A DNA stretch of 39,760 nt from Bacteroidota bacterium (lineage in GTDB: Bacteria > Bacteroidota > Bacteroidia > CAILMK01 > JAAYUY01), in NCBI GenBank assembly GCA_016776505.1, contig JADHTG010000025.1, positions 1-39,760 on the forward strand. The letters are read 5' to 3'. Of this stretch, positions 1 through 10,400 are shown in pieces. Position 1 is the stretch's first letter; every line of letters starts with the position of its first letter. Below the pieces are notes generated by a model. That model did not search any database. It was not told the origin of the DNA and saw only the letters and a list, made by a program, of their open reading frames with translations. The position numbers were made by a program, and so were the translations under genes.

Positions 1-60
1 AGGCGCTCAGGGTAACTGTTGGACTGAGCGCCTGCCCGCGCAGGCGGGTAGTCGAAGTCT
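1..60. repeat. GC-rich palindromic intergenic repeat
   Basis: A perfect 10-bp inverted repeat (AGGCGCTCAG at 1-10, CTGAGCGCCT at 24-33) is followed at once by a second GC-rich palindrome (CCCGC at 35-39, GCGGG at 44-48). The block is far richer in GC than the AT-rich sequence after it. It resembles short palindromic elements scattered between genes in Bacteroidota. It may be truncated by the window edge. A role as a terminator for a gene to the left is also possible, but no T-run follows on the plus strand. Confidence 0.6.
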
Positions 61-146
61 ATTTCCTTAACTAAAACACATTAAATCTTATTAATACAAC
101 CCATGTGAATCCACTTACGTCCATAGTCTATGAATATTTTTTGGAA

Positions 147-154
147 TAAATTTG
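147..154 (+). promoter_or_regulatory. possible -7 box of the TPR gene
   Basis: TAAATTTG matches the Bacteroidota TANNTTTG -7 element and lies 26 bases before the ATG at 181. No TTTG is present about 19-21 bp upstream, so only half of the promoter is supported. Confidence 0.3.
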
Positions 155-180
155 GCATATAAAACTATAAATCATTCACT

Positions 181-1338
181 ATGATCAAGCACCTTATTGT
201 AATCCTACTCTTATTATCGATGACAACTATCAAGGCACAACCACCTTCAAAAGCGCAGCGCATAAAGGATTTAATGGCTACAGGTACCATAGATTTTCTA
301 ACTGACAAGGAAAGAGCCCTGATTGCATTCAACCAGGTGATAGAACTAGATTCAACTTATGCATTGGGTTACTATATGCGAGGTCAATGCTACTACGGTC
401 TCGATATGCCTGCTGATGCCATTTCAGATTTCAATAAAGTGATTGAACTGGAGCCCAATAACGCACAGGCATATGCTCTTAAAGGAGTGGTCTATTCAGA
501 TTATTTAGATTATTACAATGCTCTAAGATCCTATAATACTGCTGTGAGTTTAAAAAACGACCAGGGAAATTATTATTATTCCCGCGGTTTTGTTCAGGTG
601 AAAATGGAAAATTTCTGGTATGCTATCAATGATTTTCAGAAAGCAATAGATTTAGGTTATAAAGAGAAAGAGGTTTATTACTGGATGGGGTTTTGTTATG
701 TTATTCTGCATGATTTTCCAAATGCACTTGTTAATTTAGAAATTGCCAATGAGCTGGGAAAACGAGATGCTGAAATATATTACTATTTAGGTTACAGCAA
801 AATGTATCATTTAGAATGGGATTCGGCACTCACAGACCTGGAAATGGCCATCAATTTTGACTACACTTATGCTCCAGCCTATTTTACCAAAGGTTATATC
901 TACCTGCAAAAACAAGATTTTCAACGGGCTGTAGCCTCCTACACCACAGGATTACAGCTCACACCCGGAATAGCCAGGGGACATGTAAACAGGGGACTCG
1001 CCTACCAGTCTTTAACGATGGAAGCTGAAGCACTTCAGGATTATGAAAAAGCAATAAAGATCGATCCGAAATATGCCGAAGCCTACCTGCATCGCTCTAA
1101 AATATGGGAAAAACAACAGTCCTACAAGAAAGCCCTGGATGATTTGATTCAATATACTGAACTGCAACCGGATGACTTGATCGGCCTGTACGCAAGAGGT
1201 CGTATGAAACTCTATAATAATGATGCCACTGGAGCATGCAACGATTTCAGGGATGCAGCACTTGCAGGCAACGAACAGGCAATCATCGCAGTGGAGGAGA
1301 TATGTGCAAAAATTGAAGTCAGTCCGGAAGAAAACTAA
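181..1338 (+). CDS. secreted tetratricopeptide-repeat protein
   Basis: A 385-residue protein with an N-terminal signal peptide (hydrophobic core at residues 4-18, ending in KAQ near residue 20). The rest is filled with about nine TPR units from roughly residue 40 to 365; the pattern of A at helix A/B contacts and the P at unit ends (for example IELEPNNAQAY, IKIDPKYAEAY) is clear. TPR arrays are protein-protein interaction scaffolds, and the signal peptide places this one in the periplasm or at the membrane. The partner is unknown. The gene converges on the nitrate reductase operon with only 24 bases between stop codons, so a role in nitrate respiration is not implied. It stands alone on its strand. 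No enzymatic domain is visible. Confidence 0.85.
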   Translation: MIKHLIVILLLLSMTTIKAQPPSKAQRIKDLMATGTIDFLTDKERALIAFNQVIELDSTYALGYYMRGQCYYGLDMPADAISDFNKVIELEPNNAQAYALKGVVYSDYLDYYNALRSYNTAVSLKNDQGNYYYSRGFVQVKMENFWYAINDFQKAIDLGYKEKEVYYWMGFCYVILHDFPNALVNLEIANELGKRDAEIYYYLGYSKMYHLEWDSALTDLEMAINFDYTYAPAYFTKGYIYLQKQDFQRAVASYTTGLQLTPGIARGHVNRGLAYQSLTMEAEALQDYEKAIKIDPKYAEAYLHRSKIWEKQQSYKKALDDLIQYTELQPDDLIGLYARGRMKLYNNDATGACNDFRDAALAGNEQAIIAVEEICAKIEVSPEEN

Positions 1339-1362
1339 CTCTTGTTGCAGAAAACTTCTTTA

Positions 1363-2961
1363 TCAGCACTGAATTCCTGATTTTTTTCTGTCGTAATAAT
1401 ACCAGTTCAGTAACAGGCAAATAACATAATAAATGGCAAAACCAAAAAGTGCCTTTTCCGGTGTACCAGCACTTATTTGTTGTCCGAATACTTTCGGGAT
1501 CACAAAAGCACCATATGCAGCAATAGCTGAAGTCCAGCCTAATACAGGACCTGCCTGTTCTTTTTGAAATATATATGGAATACTCCTGAAGGTGGATCCG
1601 TTTCCAATACCTGTAGTCATAAAAAGCACCATAAAAGAGATGAAGAACGGCCACCAGTATTGTTCAGGAGAGTTTGCCTCCCGGGCTTTTATAATAAAAT
1701 AAGCGACTGCCAGTGTTGCTATGATCTGGAAAACAGTGCTAAAAGCAGTGACCCTTGATCCACTATTTATTTTGTCTGAGAGTATGCCACCCACCGGTCG
1801 TATCAAAGCTCCCAAGGCAGGACCCAAAAACACCCAAAGCATGAAATTCGGAGCATTTGGATTAATAAAACTGGGATCCGCGGAATCAGTATAAACAAAT
1901 ATATCCTGACATAATTTTGGAAATGCTGCCGAAAATCCAATAAAGGAACCAAATGTCATCGTGTAAATGACAGTCATGATCCAGTTGTGCTTATCTGACA
2001 GGATAGAGAATTGTTTCTTCAGGTTATCCTTGATCGCCCCGGGTGTTGCATATTTCATGAGTAAAACTGTCAAAATGATCACGACTGGCAGTACAATCCA
2101 CATATTAACTTTTAAACCCACTAATAAATAGGCACCGGCACTTGCGGCAACAAGGCCCAGAAAAACCATCAAAAGAGTTTTAGAGATTCCCTGGATTGGA
2201 TTCGGTAATTTGGGTGTTCCTGTAATTACATTGTTCATCCCGAAAAATGCTGCAATAGCAGAAAGGGCTAACAGAGGTACCCACACCCATCCCGCATTTT
2301 GAATTCCAGCTAATGGGCCATTCCCGGTTCCCATGGAAACTCCGGCAACGCCAAACAATGAAAAACCCACGACAAAAGGAATTGTTTTTTGCATGACTGC
2401 CACACCCAGGTTACCTATCCCTGCATTCATTCCCAAAGCATAGCCCTGGTTTTTCTTTGGAAAGAAAAAGCTGATATTGCTCATAGAGGAGGCAAAATTT
2501 CCACCACCAAAGCCGGAAAGCAAAGCCATGATGGCAAAAACCATATAGCTTGTGTTCAAATCGGCCAATGCCATTCCGGTTCCTAAGGCAGGAATAATCA
2601 ATAATAAGGTGGTGGCAAAAATCACATTCCGGCCTCCCCCCAATGAGATCAGAAATGAATTCGGTAATCTTAAGGTGGCACCAGCCAAACCTGCAATTGC
2701 TGGCAAAGTATAGTACAGGCCATTCACCTTATTAAGGGTTTCAATAAATGGGGCTGAACCGGGGATCAGGCCATCAGTCATTCCAAAATTATACCCGAAA
2801 TCTTTCATGTACTTAATAATAACTCCCCACATGATCCAAACCGCAAATGCTAAAAGCAATGCCGGGATTGATATAATTAAATTGCGATTGGCAATTTTCT
2901 TTCCGCTTGATTCCCAAAAATTTGAATCTTCAACATTCCAGTTCGAAAGGTTAATTTTCAT
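1363..2961 (-). CDS. narK: NarK-type nitrate/nitrite transporter (E. coli NarK-like)
   Basis: Major facilitator transporter of 532 residues. The N-terminus follows E. coli NarK closely, with a W-x-x-E-D-x-x-F-W segment near residues 8-16 and then the first membrane helix. The nitrate-signature motif occupies about residues 150-180 (GFGGGNFASSMSNISFFFPK). The two substrate-binding arginines of NarK (R89 and R305 in E. coli) have clear counterparts at R98 (TLRLPNSF) and R388 (GALIRPVGG). The protein is about 70 residues longer than E. coli NarK. Much of the excess is a central stretch at 264-303 that looks like two extra membrane helices, giving about 14. This is the last gene of the nar operon, 62 bases after the other transporter. 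By family it exchanges nitrate for nitrite; the direction is not readable from sequence. Confidence 0.93.
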   Translation of the reverse strand: MKINLSNWNVEDSNFWESSGKKIANRNLIISIPALLLAFAVWIMWGVIIKYMKDFGYNFGMTDGLIPGSAPFIETLNKVNGLYYTLPAIAGLAGATLRLPNSFLISLGGGRNVIFATTLLLIIPALGTGMALADLNTSYMVFAIMALLSGFGGGNFASSMSNISFFFPKKNQGYALGMNAGIGNLGVAVMQKTIPFVVGFSLFGVAGVSMGTGNGPLAGIQNAGWVWVPLLALSAIAAFFGMNNVITGTPKLPNPIQGISKTLLMVFLGLVAASAGAYLLVGLKVNMWIVLPVVIILTVLLMKYATPGAIKDNLKKQFSILSDKHNWIMTVIYTMTFGSFIGFSAAFPKLCQDIFVYTDSADPSFINPNAPNFMLWVFLGPALGALIRPVGGILSDKINSGSRVTAFSTVFQIIATLAVAYFIIKAREANSPEQYWWPFFISFMVLFMTTGIGNGSTFRSIPYIFQKEQAGPVLGWTSAIAAYGAFVIPKVFGQQISAGTPEKALFGFAIYYVICLLLNWYYYDRKKSGIQC

Positions 2962-3023
2962 ATTATTATATTTAGATAGATCTCATCTGCAGGTGATTTC
3001 AAGTCCATACTGGAACGGATCAT

Positions 3024-4562
3024 TTAAAAATTATCTGCAAAAGCATCCTTGGGTTCTTTCAGCATAAAAAAGCAATAAACCAGGCTGATAAACGCCCCGG
3101 CTGACAGCATATACAAAAATGATTTGTCGTCCATAAAATTATACAGGAATAAATAAGTGACGGCTCCGACATTACCATAAGCCCCAGCCATTCCCGCAAT
3201 ACGACCGGTCATCTCTTTTTTGATCGAAGGGATCATGGCAAAAGTGGCTCCTTCAGCTCCCTGCACAAAAAAAGAAGCAAACATGGTAATGATGACAGAA
3301 ACAATTAACCAGCCCATGGTATTGAACTGGGGCAGAAGTGTAGTTTCTCCATTTGCACCGAAAGGTCCATATTTTGCAATCATTGCCATCAGGAAAAATC
3401 CAATCGTGATGCCGCTCATATACAACATCATTGTTTTTTTGCGACTGCCCATCTTATCAGATAACAGACCTCCCAGGGGTCTCGCCACTAAATTCATAAA
3501 AGCAAAAGAACCGGCTACGGCTCCTGCGAATGTCAGGCTCATGACCTGTGTTCCATCCGGATATAATAAACCGCTAAAGACTTCATAGAAAAACATGGGC
3601 AGCATGGATACGATGGCTAACTCAGCTCCAAAATTTGCAAAATAGGTGGAATTCAGTGCTCCCACACTTCCAAATGGGAATTTCTCGCTTTCAGGAACTC
3701 CTGCTTTCAATCTGGGAAGATTCACTTTTAGTATGCGGGCAATATCAGCGAGGTAAACCACAAATAATGCAATCCAAATTCCGACAACCACATTCATAGA
3801 GATCATATGCTCTCCATGAATCATTTGCTTGTGCAGGATGAAAGCCACTAAACCCAATGCGCCATATAATGGCAATTCCCAAATTAAATATTGAAGCAGG
3901 TCAAAATAGGAGGAAACAGGCATGGGTCCCCCTTTTTTCTGTTTTGCTGATGGCTCCTGACCGGCAGGGTAATCCTTCACAATTAAAAAATAAATAACTC
4001 CATATATAGACGTAACTATACTGGTAATTGCCAAAGACCATCTCCAGTCACCACCTAAGATATTAACCGCAACAAAGGGAACCATTGCTGCAGCAGCTGC
4101 CGATCCAAAATTACCCCAGCCGGCATAAAAACCTTCAGCTCTGCCGATGTATTTTGGCGTAAACCAGTTAGCGGTCATTTTAATTCCGATCACGAAACCG
4201 GCACCTATTGCACCCAAAAAAAGGCGGCTTAATGCCAGCTGGGTTAAATTATTTCCAAAAGCAAAGGTCAATCCCGGAATCAGCATAATCACCATCAGCC
4301 CGGCAAATATCCTGCGCGGACCGAATTTGTCAATCAAGCCTCCAACGATAATCCTTGCAGGTATGGTTAATGCCACATTCGTTACTAATAAGGCTTTTAC
4401 ATTTGATTTTGATAACCAGTCGAATTGCTCAATCATTTTCGACAATACACCTGCCATATTAAACCACACAACGAATGTTAAAAAGAATGCAATCCATGTA
4501 AAATGCAGGGTTCTTATGCTGGGATTTTTAAAATCAATTAAAGAATGGGATTTTGGAGTCAT
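3024..4562 (-). CDS. narK: NarK1-type nitrate transporter
   Basis: Major facilitator transporter of 512 residues, clearly different from its neighbour and closer to the NarK1 (nitrate/proton symporter) branch. R70 (TIPARIIVGG) and R361 (NLVARPLGG) correspond to the two anion-binding arginines. The nitrate signature runs over about residues 119-160 (AGFVIGIKMTANWFTP, then GWGNFGSA), and the second signature near the C-terminus contains GNVGA. The central linker (about 195-300) is long, with two extra hydrophobic segments (about 232-244 and 257-272). The gene starts 32 bases after narI and is co-oriented with it, so it should be co-transcribed. Pairing one NarK1 and one NarK2 type is common in denitrifiers: one starts nitrate import, the other exchanges nitrate for nitrite. 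Confidence 0.92.
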   Translation of the reverse strand: MTPKSHSLIDFKNPSIRTLHFTWIAFFLTFVVWFNMAGVLSKMIEQFDWLSKSNVKALLVTNVALTIPARIIVGGLIDKFGPRRIFAGLMVIMLIPGLTFAFGNNLTQLALSRLFLGAIGAGFVIGIKMTANWFTPKYIGRAEGFYAGWGNFGSAAAAAMVPFVAVNILGGDWRWSLAITSIVTSIYGVIYFLIVKDYPAGQEPSAKQKKGGPMPVSSYFDLLQYLIWELPLYGALGLVAFILHKQMIHGEHMISMNVVVGIWIALFVVYLADIARILKVNLPRLKAGVPESEKFPFGSVGALNSTYFANFGAELAIVSMLPMFFYEVFSGLLYPDGTQVMSLTFAGAVAGSFAFMNLVARPLGGLLSDKMGSRKKTMMLYMSGITIGFFLMAMIAKYGPFGANGETTLLPQFNTMGWLIVSVIITMFASFFVQGAEGATFAMIPSIKKEMTGRIAGMAGAYGNVGAVTYLFLYNFMDDKSFLYMLSAGAFISLVYCFFMLKEPKDAFADNF

Positions 4563-4594
4563 GGTATTAATTTATGCTTTTCTGATTTTTGTAA

Positions 4595-5317
4595 CTACTG
4601 CTGTTTGGTGATTTTGTGATCTATAGCCAGCTTACTGGATTTACGAATCTTTTTTCTTTCCCAATTCCAGATGACCAATTGATAAGGTCGCCATAAATAG
4701 GCCAGTGGATACACTAAAAAATGTATGAAACGCGTAAAAGGAATCATACCCAACATCACGAATGCGCTCGATACATGAAGTTTAACCATCCATGGCATGG
4801 TAGCTATAATCTGCACATCAGGATTTAGTGTAAAAATAGATTTCAGGTAAGGCGTGAGGGATGAAGCAAACCAGGTGGAACCCCAACGATAAAACAAGGC
4901 GATCCATATTCCGCTTATAATTTGCAGTAATAAAACAACATAAACCGCTATATCCATTTTGCTGGTCACAACCTGAAGTTTTTTATTGCTTAATCTTCTG
5001 ATAATGAGCAGGATTAAACCTATAAGGGCCGAAACAGCAAAAGCAAAAGCAGCGGCTTCAATAATCATCAGCCGAAGTGGTACTCCGTTCCACAGAATTA
5101 AGGTTTTGGGGAATAAAAAAGCAATCAAATGGCCAAAAAACAGGAAGATAATTCCCCAGTGAAAAGGTCGGTTTCCCCAAAACAGTTTCTTTCCTTCCAG
5201 GAATTGTGTTGACAATGAAGATACCTGGAAAGGAATTAATTTATACCGTAGCAAGGATCCTAAAATAAAAATCATGAGGGCTGCATACGGCAATCCAATA
5301 AACCAAAAATTAGTCAT
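4595..5317 (-). CDS. narI: respiratory nitrate reductase gamma subunit, haem-b membrane anchor
   Basis: A 240-residue protein with about five membrane helices. NarI takes electrons from quinol at the outer face and passes them through two b haems to NarH. The four histidine ligands are present as H53, H63, H181 and H199. Their spacing (10 and 18) is identical to H56/H66 and H187/H205 of E. coli NarI, so both haems should bind. The segment GNRPFHWGIIFLFFGHL carries the first pair and KLHVSSAFVMLGMIPFTRFIH the second pair together with the conserved Arg. It lies 10 bases after narJ in the operon. Length is close to the usual 225-240. Confidence 0.95.
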   Translation of the reverse strand: MTNFWFIGLPYAALMIFILGSLLRYKLIPFQVSSLSTQFLEGKKLFWGNRPFHWGIIFLFFGHLIAFLFPKTLILWNGVPLRLMIIEAAAFAFAVSALIGLILLIIRRLSNKKLQVVTSKMDIAVYVVLLLQIISGIWIALFYRWGSTWFASSLTPYLKSIFTLNPDVQIIATMPWMVKLHVSSAFVMLGMIPFTRFIHFLVYPLAYLWRPYQLVIWNWERKKIRKSSKLAIDHKITKQQ

Positions 5318-5327
5318 GTTTCATTCA

Positions 5328-5921
5328 TTAATAGTTTTCTAAATTATTAACAGAGCAGCCATTTCCAGCGAATACACAATCTTTGTTTTCAGGTATTTCA
5401 ATACTGATCTCTTCCATGTTAAAATCCTTGATAAGTATGTGCTTCAAAAGCTGCAATAAAACTGAATACACGTTGGATTCAGATTTGAATTCTTTGATCA
5501 TACCCAGTACAGCCGGTAAAAGAATAAACTGAACGAATTCATCTGCGAAATCAGAATCATCGGTTGTAGCCAGTAATACCAGGACATTTGGTAAATGATC
5601 AGCAAGTTCAGTTCCCAGATCTGTATTGTATTTGATGTGCTCCTGCTGAAGCTGAACCAGAAAATCGCCCCTCTTTAGATCCTCACCAAAAAGAATATAG
5701 CCTACATCTAAATGGGATAAGGCCTGTATATCAAAAGTTTTAACATAATATTCCTGTAATTTCATAAGGGATTGTTGCTGTGTATGCTCCAGGAATAAGC
5801 GGTATTTGGAAACTTCAGATTTGAAATTTTCCTGTATCACTTTTTCAAATTCTGAACTATCAGACACTAATCGTTCTGAAGGATACCTGAATAAATCTGC
5901 CAGTTGTTTATAATGTTTCAT
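5328..5921 (-). CDS. narJ: nitrate reductase molybdenum-cofactor assembly chaperone NarJ
   Basis: A 197-residue soluble, mainly alpha-helical protein of the NarJ/TorD/DmsD chaperone family. NarJ binds apo-NarG in the cytoplasm and is needed for cofactor insertion and membrane attachment, and it is not part of the final enzyme. Family signs are the central YYVKTFDIQALSHLDVGYI stretch followed by LFGEDLKRG, and the LADHLPNVL motif around residues 105-113. The position between narH and narI (17 and 10 base gaps) is the canonical one. The C-terminus has two cysteines (C-V-F-A-G-N-G-C) that are not a standard NarJ feature I know; they may be incidental. Confidence 0.92.
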   Translation of the reverse strand: MKHYKQLADLFRYPSERLVSDSSEFEKVIQENFKSEVSKYRLFLEHTQQQSLMKLQEYYVKTFDIQALSHLDVGYILFGEDLKRGDFLVQLQQEHIKYNTDLGTELADHLPNVLVLLATTDDSDFADEFVQFILLPAVLGMIKEFKSESNVYSVLLQLLKHILIKDFNMEEISIEIPENKDCVFAGNGCSVNNLENY

Positions 5922-5938
5922 CCTATATTAATTCTTAT

Positions 5939-7429
5939 TTATAATCCCCTTTCAAAACTTTTCCTGGTTCCAAATCCTGTTTTTCCTTTGAACTCCTCTG
6001 TATCATTCAGCATTTCAATGGCTTCTTCCCGATGCGCTTCAGGAATAACAAATCGTTCCCCGAATTTGGGCAGGGAAGTGAGCCTGTAAATGGCATTGGC
6101 CGTATCCTGATCCAGGCCTGACTCTTTCATGGCAATAGCAGTGATATCTTTATCCTGATCATTCACTGTCAGGGCTCTTCTCAGATGCCTCACAGCCATC
6201 AATTTTCCTAATACATCCCTGATGGTATCCGTATTTCCCGCACTAAACATACTTGCCAGGTATTTCAAAGGCACCCGCATTTTATCAATACCTCCCCAGA
6301 ATGAATCAGCCTGGTTTTCATATTTTCCATCCTTAACAGTGGCCATTGCAGGCAGCAAAGGGGGAACATAAAATAGGTTCGGCACAGTTCTGAATTCTGG
6401 ATGCAAAGGCAGAGCTATTTCCCATTCTTTGACAAATTTCCAAACAGGTGATTTCTGAGCTGATTCAATTGTGCTTAGCGAGATGCCATTTTCAGTGGCA
6501 GCCTGAATCACCTCCTCATCATGCGGATCCAGGTAGATATTTCTTTGTGCTTCAACTAACTCGTTTTCAGCACATGAGGCTACATTTTTGATCTCATCTG
6601 CATCATACAGCATAACTCCCAGGTAGCGGATCCGGCCCACACAGGTATGCATACAAGCCGGAGCCTGGCCAGATTCAATTCTTGGAAAACAAAGTATGCA
6701 TTTTTCTGATTTTCCGGAATTCCAATTGTAATATGTTTTTTTATAAGGACAGGCAGAGACACACATTCTCCAGGCCCGGCATTTTTCCTGGTTGACTAAA
6801 ACAACTCCGTCTTCACCCCGCTTATAAATGGCTCCTGACGGACAGGCAGCTACACAAGCAGGATTCAGGCAATGGTTACATATCCTGGGAAGATAATGAA
6901 ATGTCATTCGTTCCAACTGAAACATAGCCTCCTGTTCTGCGGGGTCCAAATTTTTGAAATTCACATCATTACGCGCATAATCAGGGGAACCGCTTAAATC
7001 ATCATCCCAATTAGGACCACCTTTGATGTTTATGAATTCCCCGGTGATCTGCGATACCGGTATAGCTGTGGGCTGATCATTTGACTCTTCGCTTGTAAAC
7101 AGGTCTTTATATCTATAAGTAAAAGGTTCGTAATAATCATCCATGGAGGGCATATTTGGATTGTGGAAAATATTTCCCAATCCTTTGCTCTTCCAGTTCG
7201 TTTGCAATTCTCCCTTTGAATTATCAAGTTTCCAGCCACCTTTATAAATATCCTGGTCTTCCCATTTCGTTGGATATCCGGTTCCTGGTTTTGTTTCCAC
7301 ATTATTCCACCACATATATTCCGAACCTTTCCTGTCGGTCCAGATATTTTTACATGCAATTGAGCAGGTATGACAGCCAATGCATTTATCGAGATGAAAA
7401 ACCATCGCTATTTGTGATCTTATATCCAT
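5939..7429 (-). CDS. narH: respiratory nitrate reductase beta subunit, iron-sulfur protein
   Basis: A 496-residue ferredoxin-type electron-transfer subunit carrying electrons from NarI to NarG on the cytoplasmic side. All cluster ligands are visible and match E. coli numbering: C16/C19/C22/C26, C184/C187/C192/C196, C217/W220/C223/C227 and C244/C247/C259/C263. The tryptophan at 220 in place of a cysteine is the family hallmark that makes one centre [3Fe-4S] rather than [4Fe-4S]. The start is an ATG 26 bases after the narG stop. The C-terminal half has the NarH-specific region (PPLLPAMATVKDGK, and GGIDKMRVPLKYLASMF) that contacts NarG and NarI. Confidence 0.97.
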   Translation of the reverse strand: MDIRSQIAMVFHLDKCIGCHTCSIACKNIWTDRKGSEYMWWNNVETKPGTGYPTKWEDQDIYKGGWKLDNSKGELQTNWKSKGLGNIFHNPNMPSMDDYYEPFTYRYKDLFTSEESNDQPTAIPVSQITGEFINIKGGPNWDDDLSGSPDYARNDVNFKNLDPAEQEAMFQLERMTFHYLPRICNHCLNPACVAACPSGAIYKRGEDGVVLVNQEKCRAWRMCVSACPYKKTYYNWNSGKSEKCILCFPRIESGQAPACMHTCVGRIRYLGVMLYDADEIKNVASCAENELVEAQRNIYLDPHDEEVIQAATENGISLSTIESAQKSPVWKFVKEWEIALPLHPEFRTVPNLFYVPPLLPAMATVKDGKYENQADSFWGGIDKMRVPLKYLASMFSAGNTDTIRDVLGKLMAVRHLRRALTVNDQDKDITAIAMKESGLDQDTANAIYRLTSLPKFGERFVIPEAHREEAIEMLNDTEEFKGKTGFGTRKSFERGL

Positions 7430-7455
7430 AATCTGAATTTTCTTCTTACTAATTA

Positions 7456-10400
7456 TTAGAATGAAACTTTTTCCATTTTTCTAACCATGACAAATGAATC
7501 CCTGTTTACACCAACTGGTCCCCAATAGTTAAAATGATATGTAAACTGGCCATATCCTCCCATCAATAAGTTGGGTTTTAACCGCACGCGGGTTAAACTG
7601 TTATGTCCTCCTGCCCGTTTGTTATTCCGGACTTCTGATTTTGGGACAGAATAGGTGCGTTCAGGTGCATGGTAGATGAAGCAATGTCCTTTTGGAATTC
7701 TTGCACTGACTACTGCACGAGTGCAATAAACTCCGTTGTCGTTGTAAACTTCAACCCAATCATTGTCTTTTATTCCTGCTTCTCCGGCATCTGCTTCACT
7801 CATCCAGCAGGGTTCAATTCCACGGGAAAGTGTAAGCATACGGATGTTATCAGCAAAAGTCGAATGAATGTGCCATTTCCCATGCGGAGTCAATACATTC
7901 AGTGTTTTCGTTTTTCCCCTGGATTCTGAAACTATCAAGTCGCCGTATATTTCAGGATCGGGTGCTGGTTTAAAGGTGGGGAGATGCTCCCCGAATTTCA
8001 TATAGCCCACATGATCCAGGTAAAAGTGTTGTCTTCCTGTAAGGGTTCTCCAGGGAATACTTCTGTCCACATTGTAGGTAAACCCGGCATAAGTTCGTCC
8101 ATGTTTCATTAAACCTGACCAAATAGGAGAATTATTATATCTTCTGGGTTGCCCCTGCAAGGCCAGAAAATCGATTCGCACATCTTTGCTTCCCTCACTG
8201 ATATCTGTCAGTTTAACACCTGTTCTTTTTTCAGCATTCTGGTAGGCCCTATGGGCAAGTTCACCATTGGTCAGTGAAGACAGTTTGAGAATGGCGTCAA
8301 TGGCTTCTTCATCCTGGGCCAAAGATGGATAATCAATCCCATCCACCCGGCTTAAATGATCTTTATTCTCTAACATCTCTTCATAAAAATCAGCACAATT
8401 GTAAGAACTTCCATGGGCTCCAAGTCCATTTCTTATTTGAGGCCCCAGGCTTATAAACTTATCATATATTTTAGTATAATCCCTATCAATAACATCCATT
8501 TTATGCATGCTAACACCCGGTATCGCTTCACATTCCCCGAGATACCAATCCTTGATATCAGCTTGTGCAATTTCAGCCCTGGAATCATGAGCTAGCGGTG
8601 AATTAACAATATCCCTGATGGGTTCCTTATAATGTGTTTTGGCCAGGTTTTGTGTGGCTTTTGCAATATCACGGAATATCGCCCAGTCACTTTTGGATTC
8701 CCAGGCTGGTTTGATGGCTGCTGTGAGTGGATGAATGAATGAATGCATATCCGTGCTGTTCAGGTCTGATTTCTCGTACCAGGTAGCAGCCGGCAAAACA
8801 ATATCTGAATACAAAGCAGAAGTATCCATTCTGAAATTGAGGTCCACCACCAAATCGATTTTCCCCTGGGGTGCTATTTCATGCCATTTGACTTCCTTCA
8901 CATGATCTTTTCCCAATTCTTCAGCCACATCATTGTGATGCGTTCCTAAATAATGCTTTAAAAAATATTCGTGACCTTTTGCACTGGACATCAAGGCATT
9001 ACCACGCCAGATATACCATACACGGGGAAAATTAGCCTCATTATCAGGATCAGAAACCGAATATTCTATTTTGCCGGCCTTTAGTTCAGCGATCAGATAA
9101 TCTGCTATTTCCTTATCTGTTTTTGCGCCATTGGATTCTGCCTCCTTTACAATATCAATGCTGTTTTTATTGTACTGCGGATAAAAAGGCATCCATCCAT
9201 TTCGTACTGATTTTGACACCAGGTCTGCCGTGTGCTGAGAAGATAATTCATTTTCAGGAGAATAATTATAATGTGCCTGGTTGGAATCATATCTCCACTG
9301 ATCCGAATTTATATAATGCCAAATGGGAGCCTGCTGCAATCGGGGCGGGCCTGCCCAGTCTTTTCCTGACATAATGGTTCCCCATGAATCCACAGGTGCC
9401 AGCTTTTCCTGGCCCACATAATGATTCATTCCTCCCCCGTTTTTACCAATACAACCGGTCAACATCAGTGTCATTGCCCCTGCCCTGTAAATTAAATTGC
9501 CATGATACCACTGGTTGATCCCGGCACCAATGATGATCATGCATTTACCCTCGGTGGTTTTTGCTGTTACTGCCCACTCCCGTGCAAATTTGATGACTGA
9601 GTTGGCATTGATTCCCGTGAACATTTCCTGCCATGCAGGTGTATAGGCAAAGTCCTCATCCTGATAGGTTTTAGCAGAATCACCGGCTAATCCCCGGTCA
9701 ATTCCAAATTGTCCCATGGTGAGATCATACACAGTTGTAACAGCTATTTTTCCTTTTGCAGTATCCAGGTAACGGACTGGCACTCCCCTTGAGGACTTGT
9801 GATCTTTGCCGTAATCAATGAATTCGACCTGCAATACTTTGTCGTGCTTATCAATGAAAGACAAAAGCGGTTTGTAATCTTTGCCGTTTTCACCATCTAT
9901 TGGTAAAATATTCCAGTTGCCGTCCTTGCTGTCCCAACGATGACCAGAACTGCCAGCGGGACAAACGGCTTCCCCACTGTCTTCATCTATATTCAAAAAC
10001 TTCCAATCTCCATTTTCAATATCCCTGTACTTTTTAATACTGCTGGCTCTCACTAATCGACCTGCTTCAAAACGGCCGTCTTTTTCAATCATTTCCACTA
10101 AAAATGGGCTGTCAGTGAATTTAGTTACATAATCAATGAAGTATGGAACAGGATTTTTATAATGAAATTCATTCAGGATCACATGTGTAACTGACATCCA
10201 AAAAGCCCCATCCATTCCTGCATGTACAGGTACCCATTCATCAGCATATTTTGCCACCATGCTCAAATCGGGTGAAAAAACTATTGTTTTGGTTCCATTG
10301 TGCCGAGCTTCTGCAAAAAAGTGAACATCCGGAGTTCTTGTCATGGCCAGGTTGGAACCCATGACAGCAATGAATTTGGCATTATACCAGTCAGCACTCT

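Noticed and set aside
1319..1654. Minus-strand frame overlapping the end of narK
   Set aside because: It lies in another frame of the conserved NarK C-terminus and has no coding features of its own.
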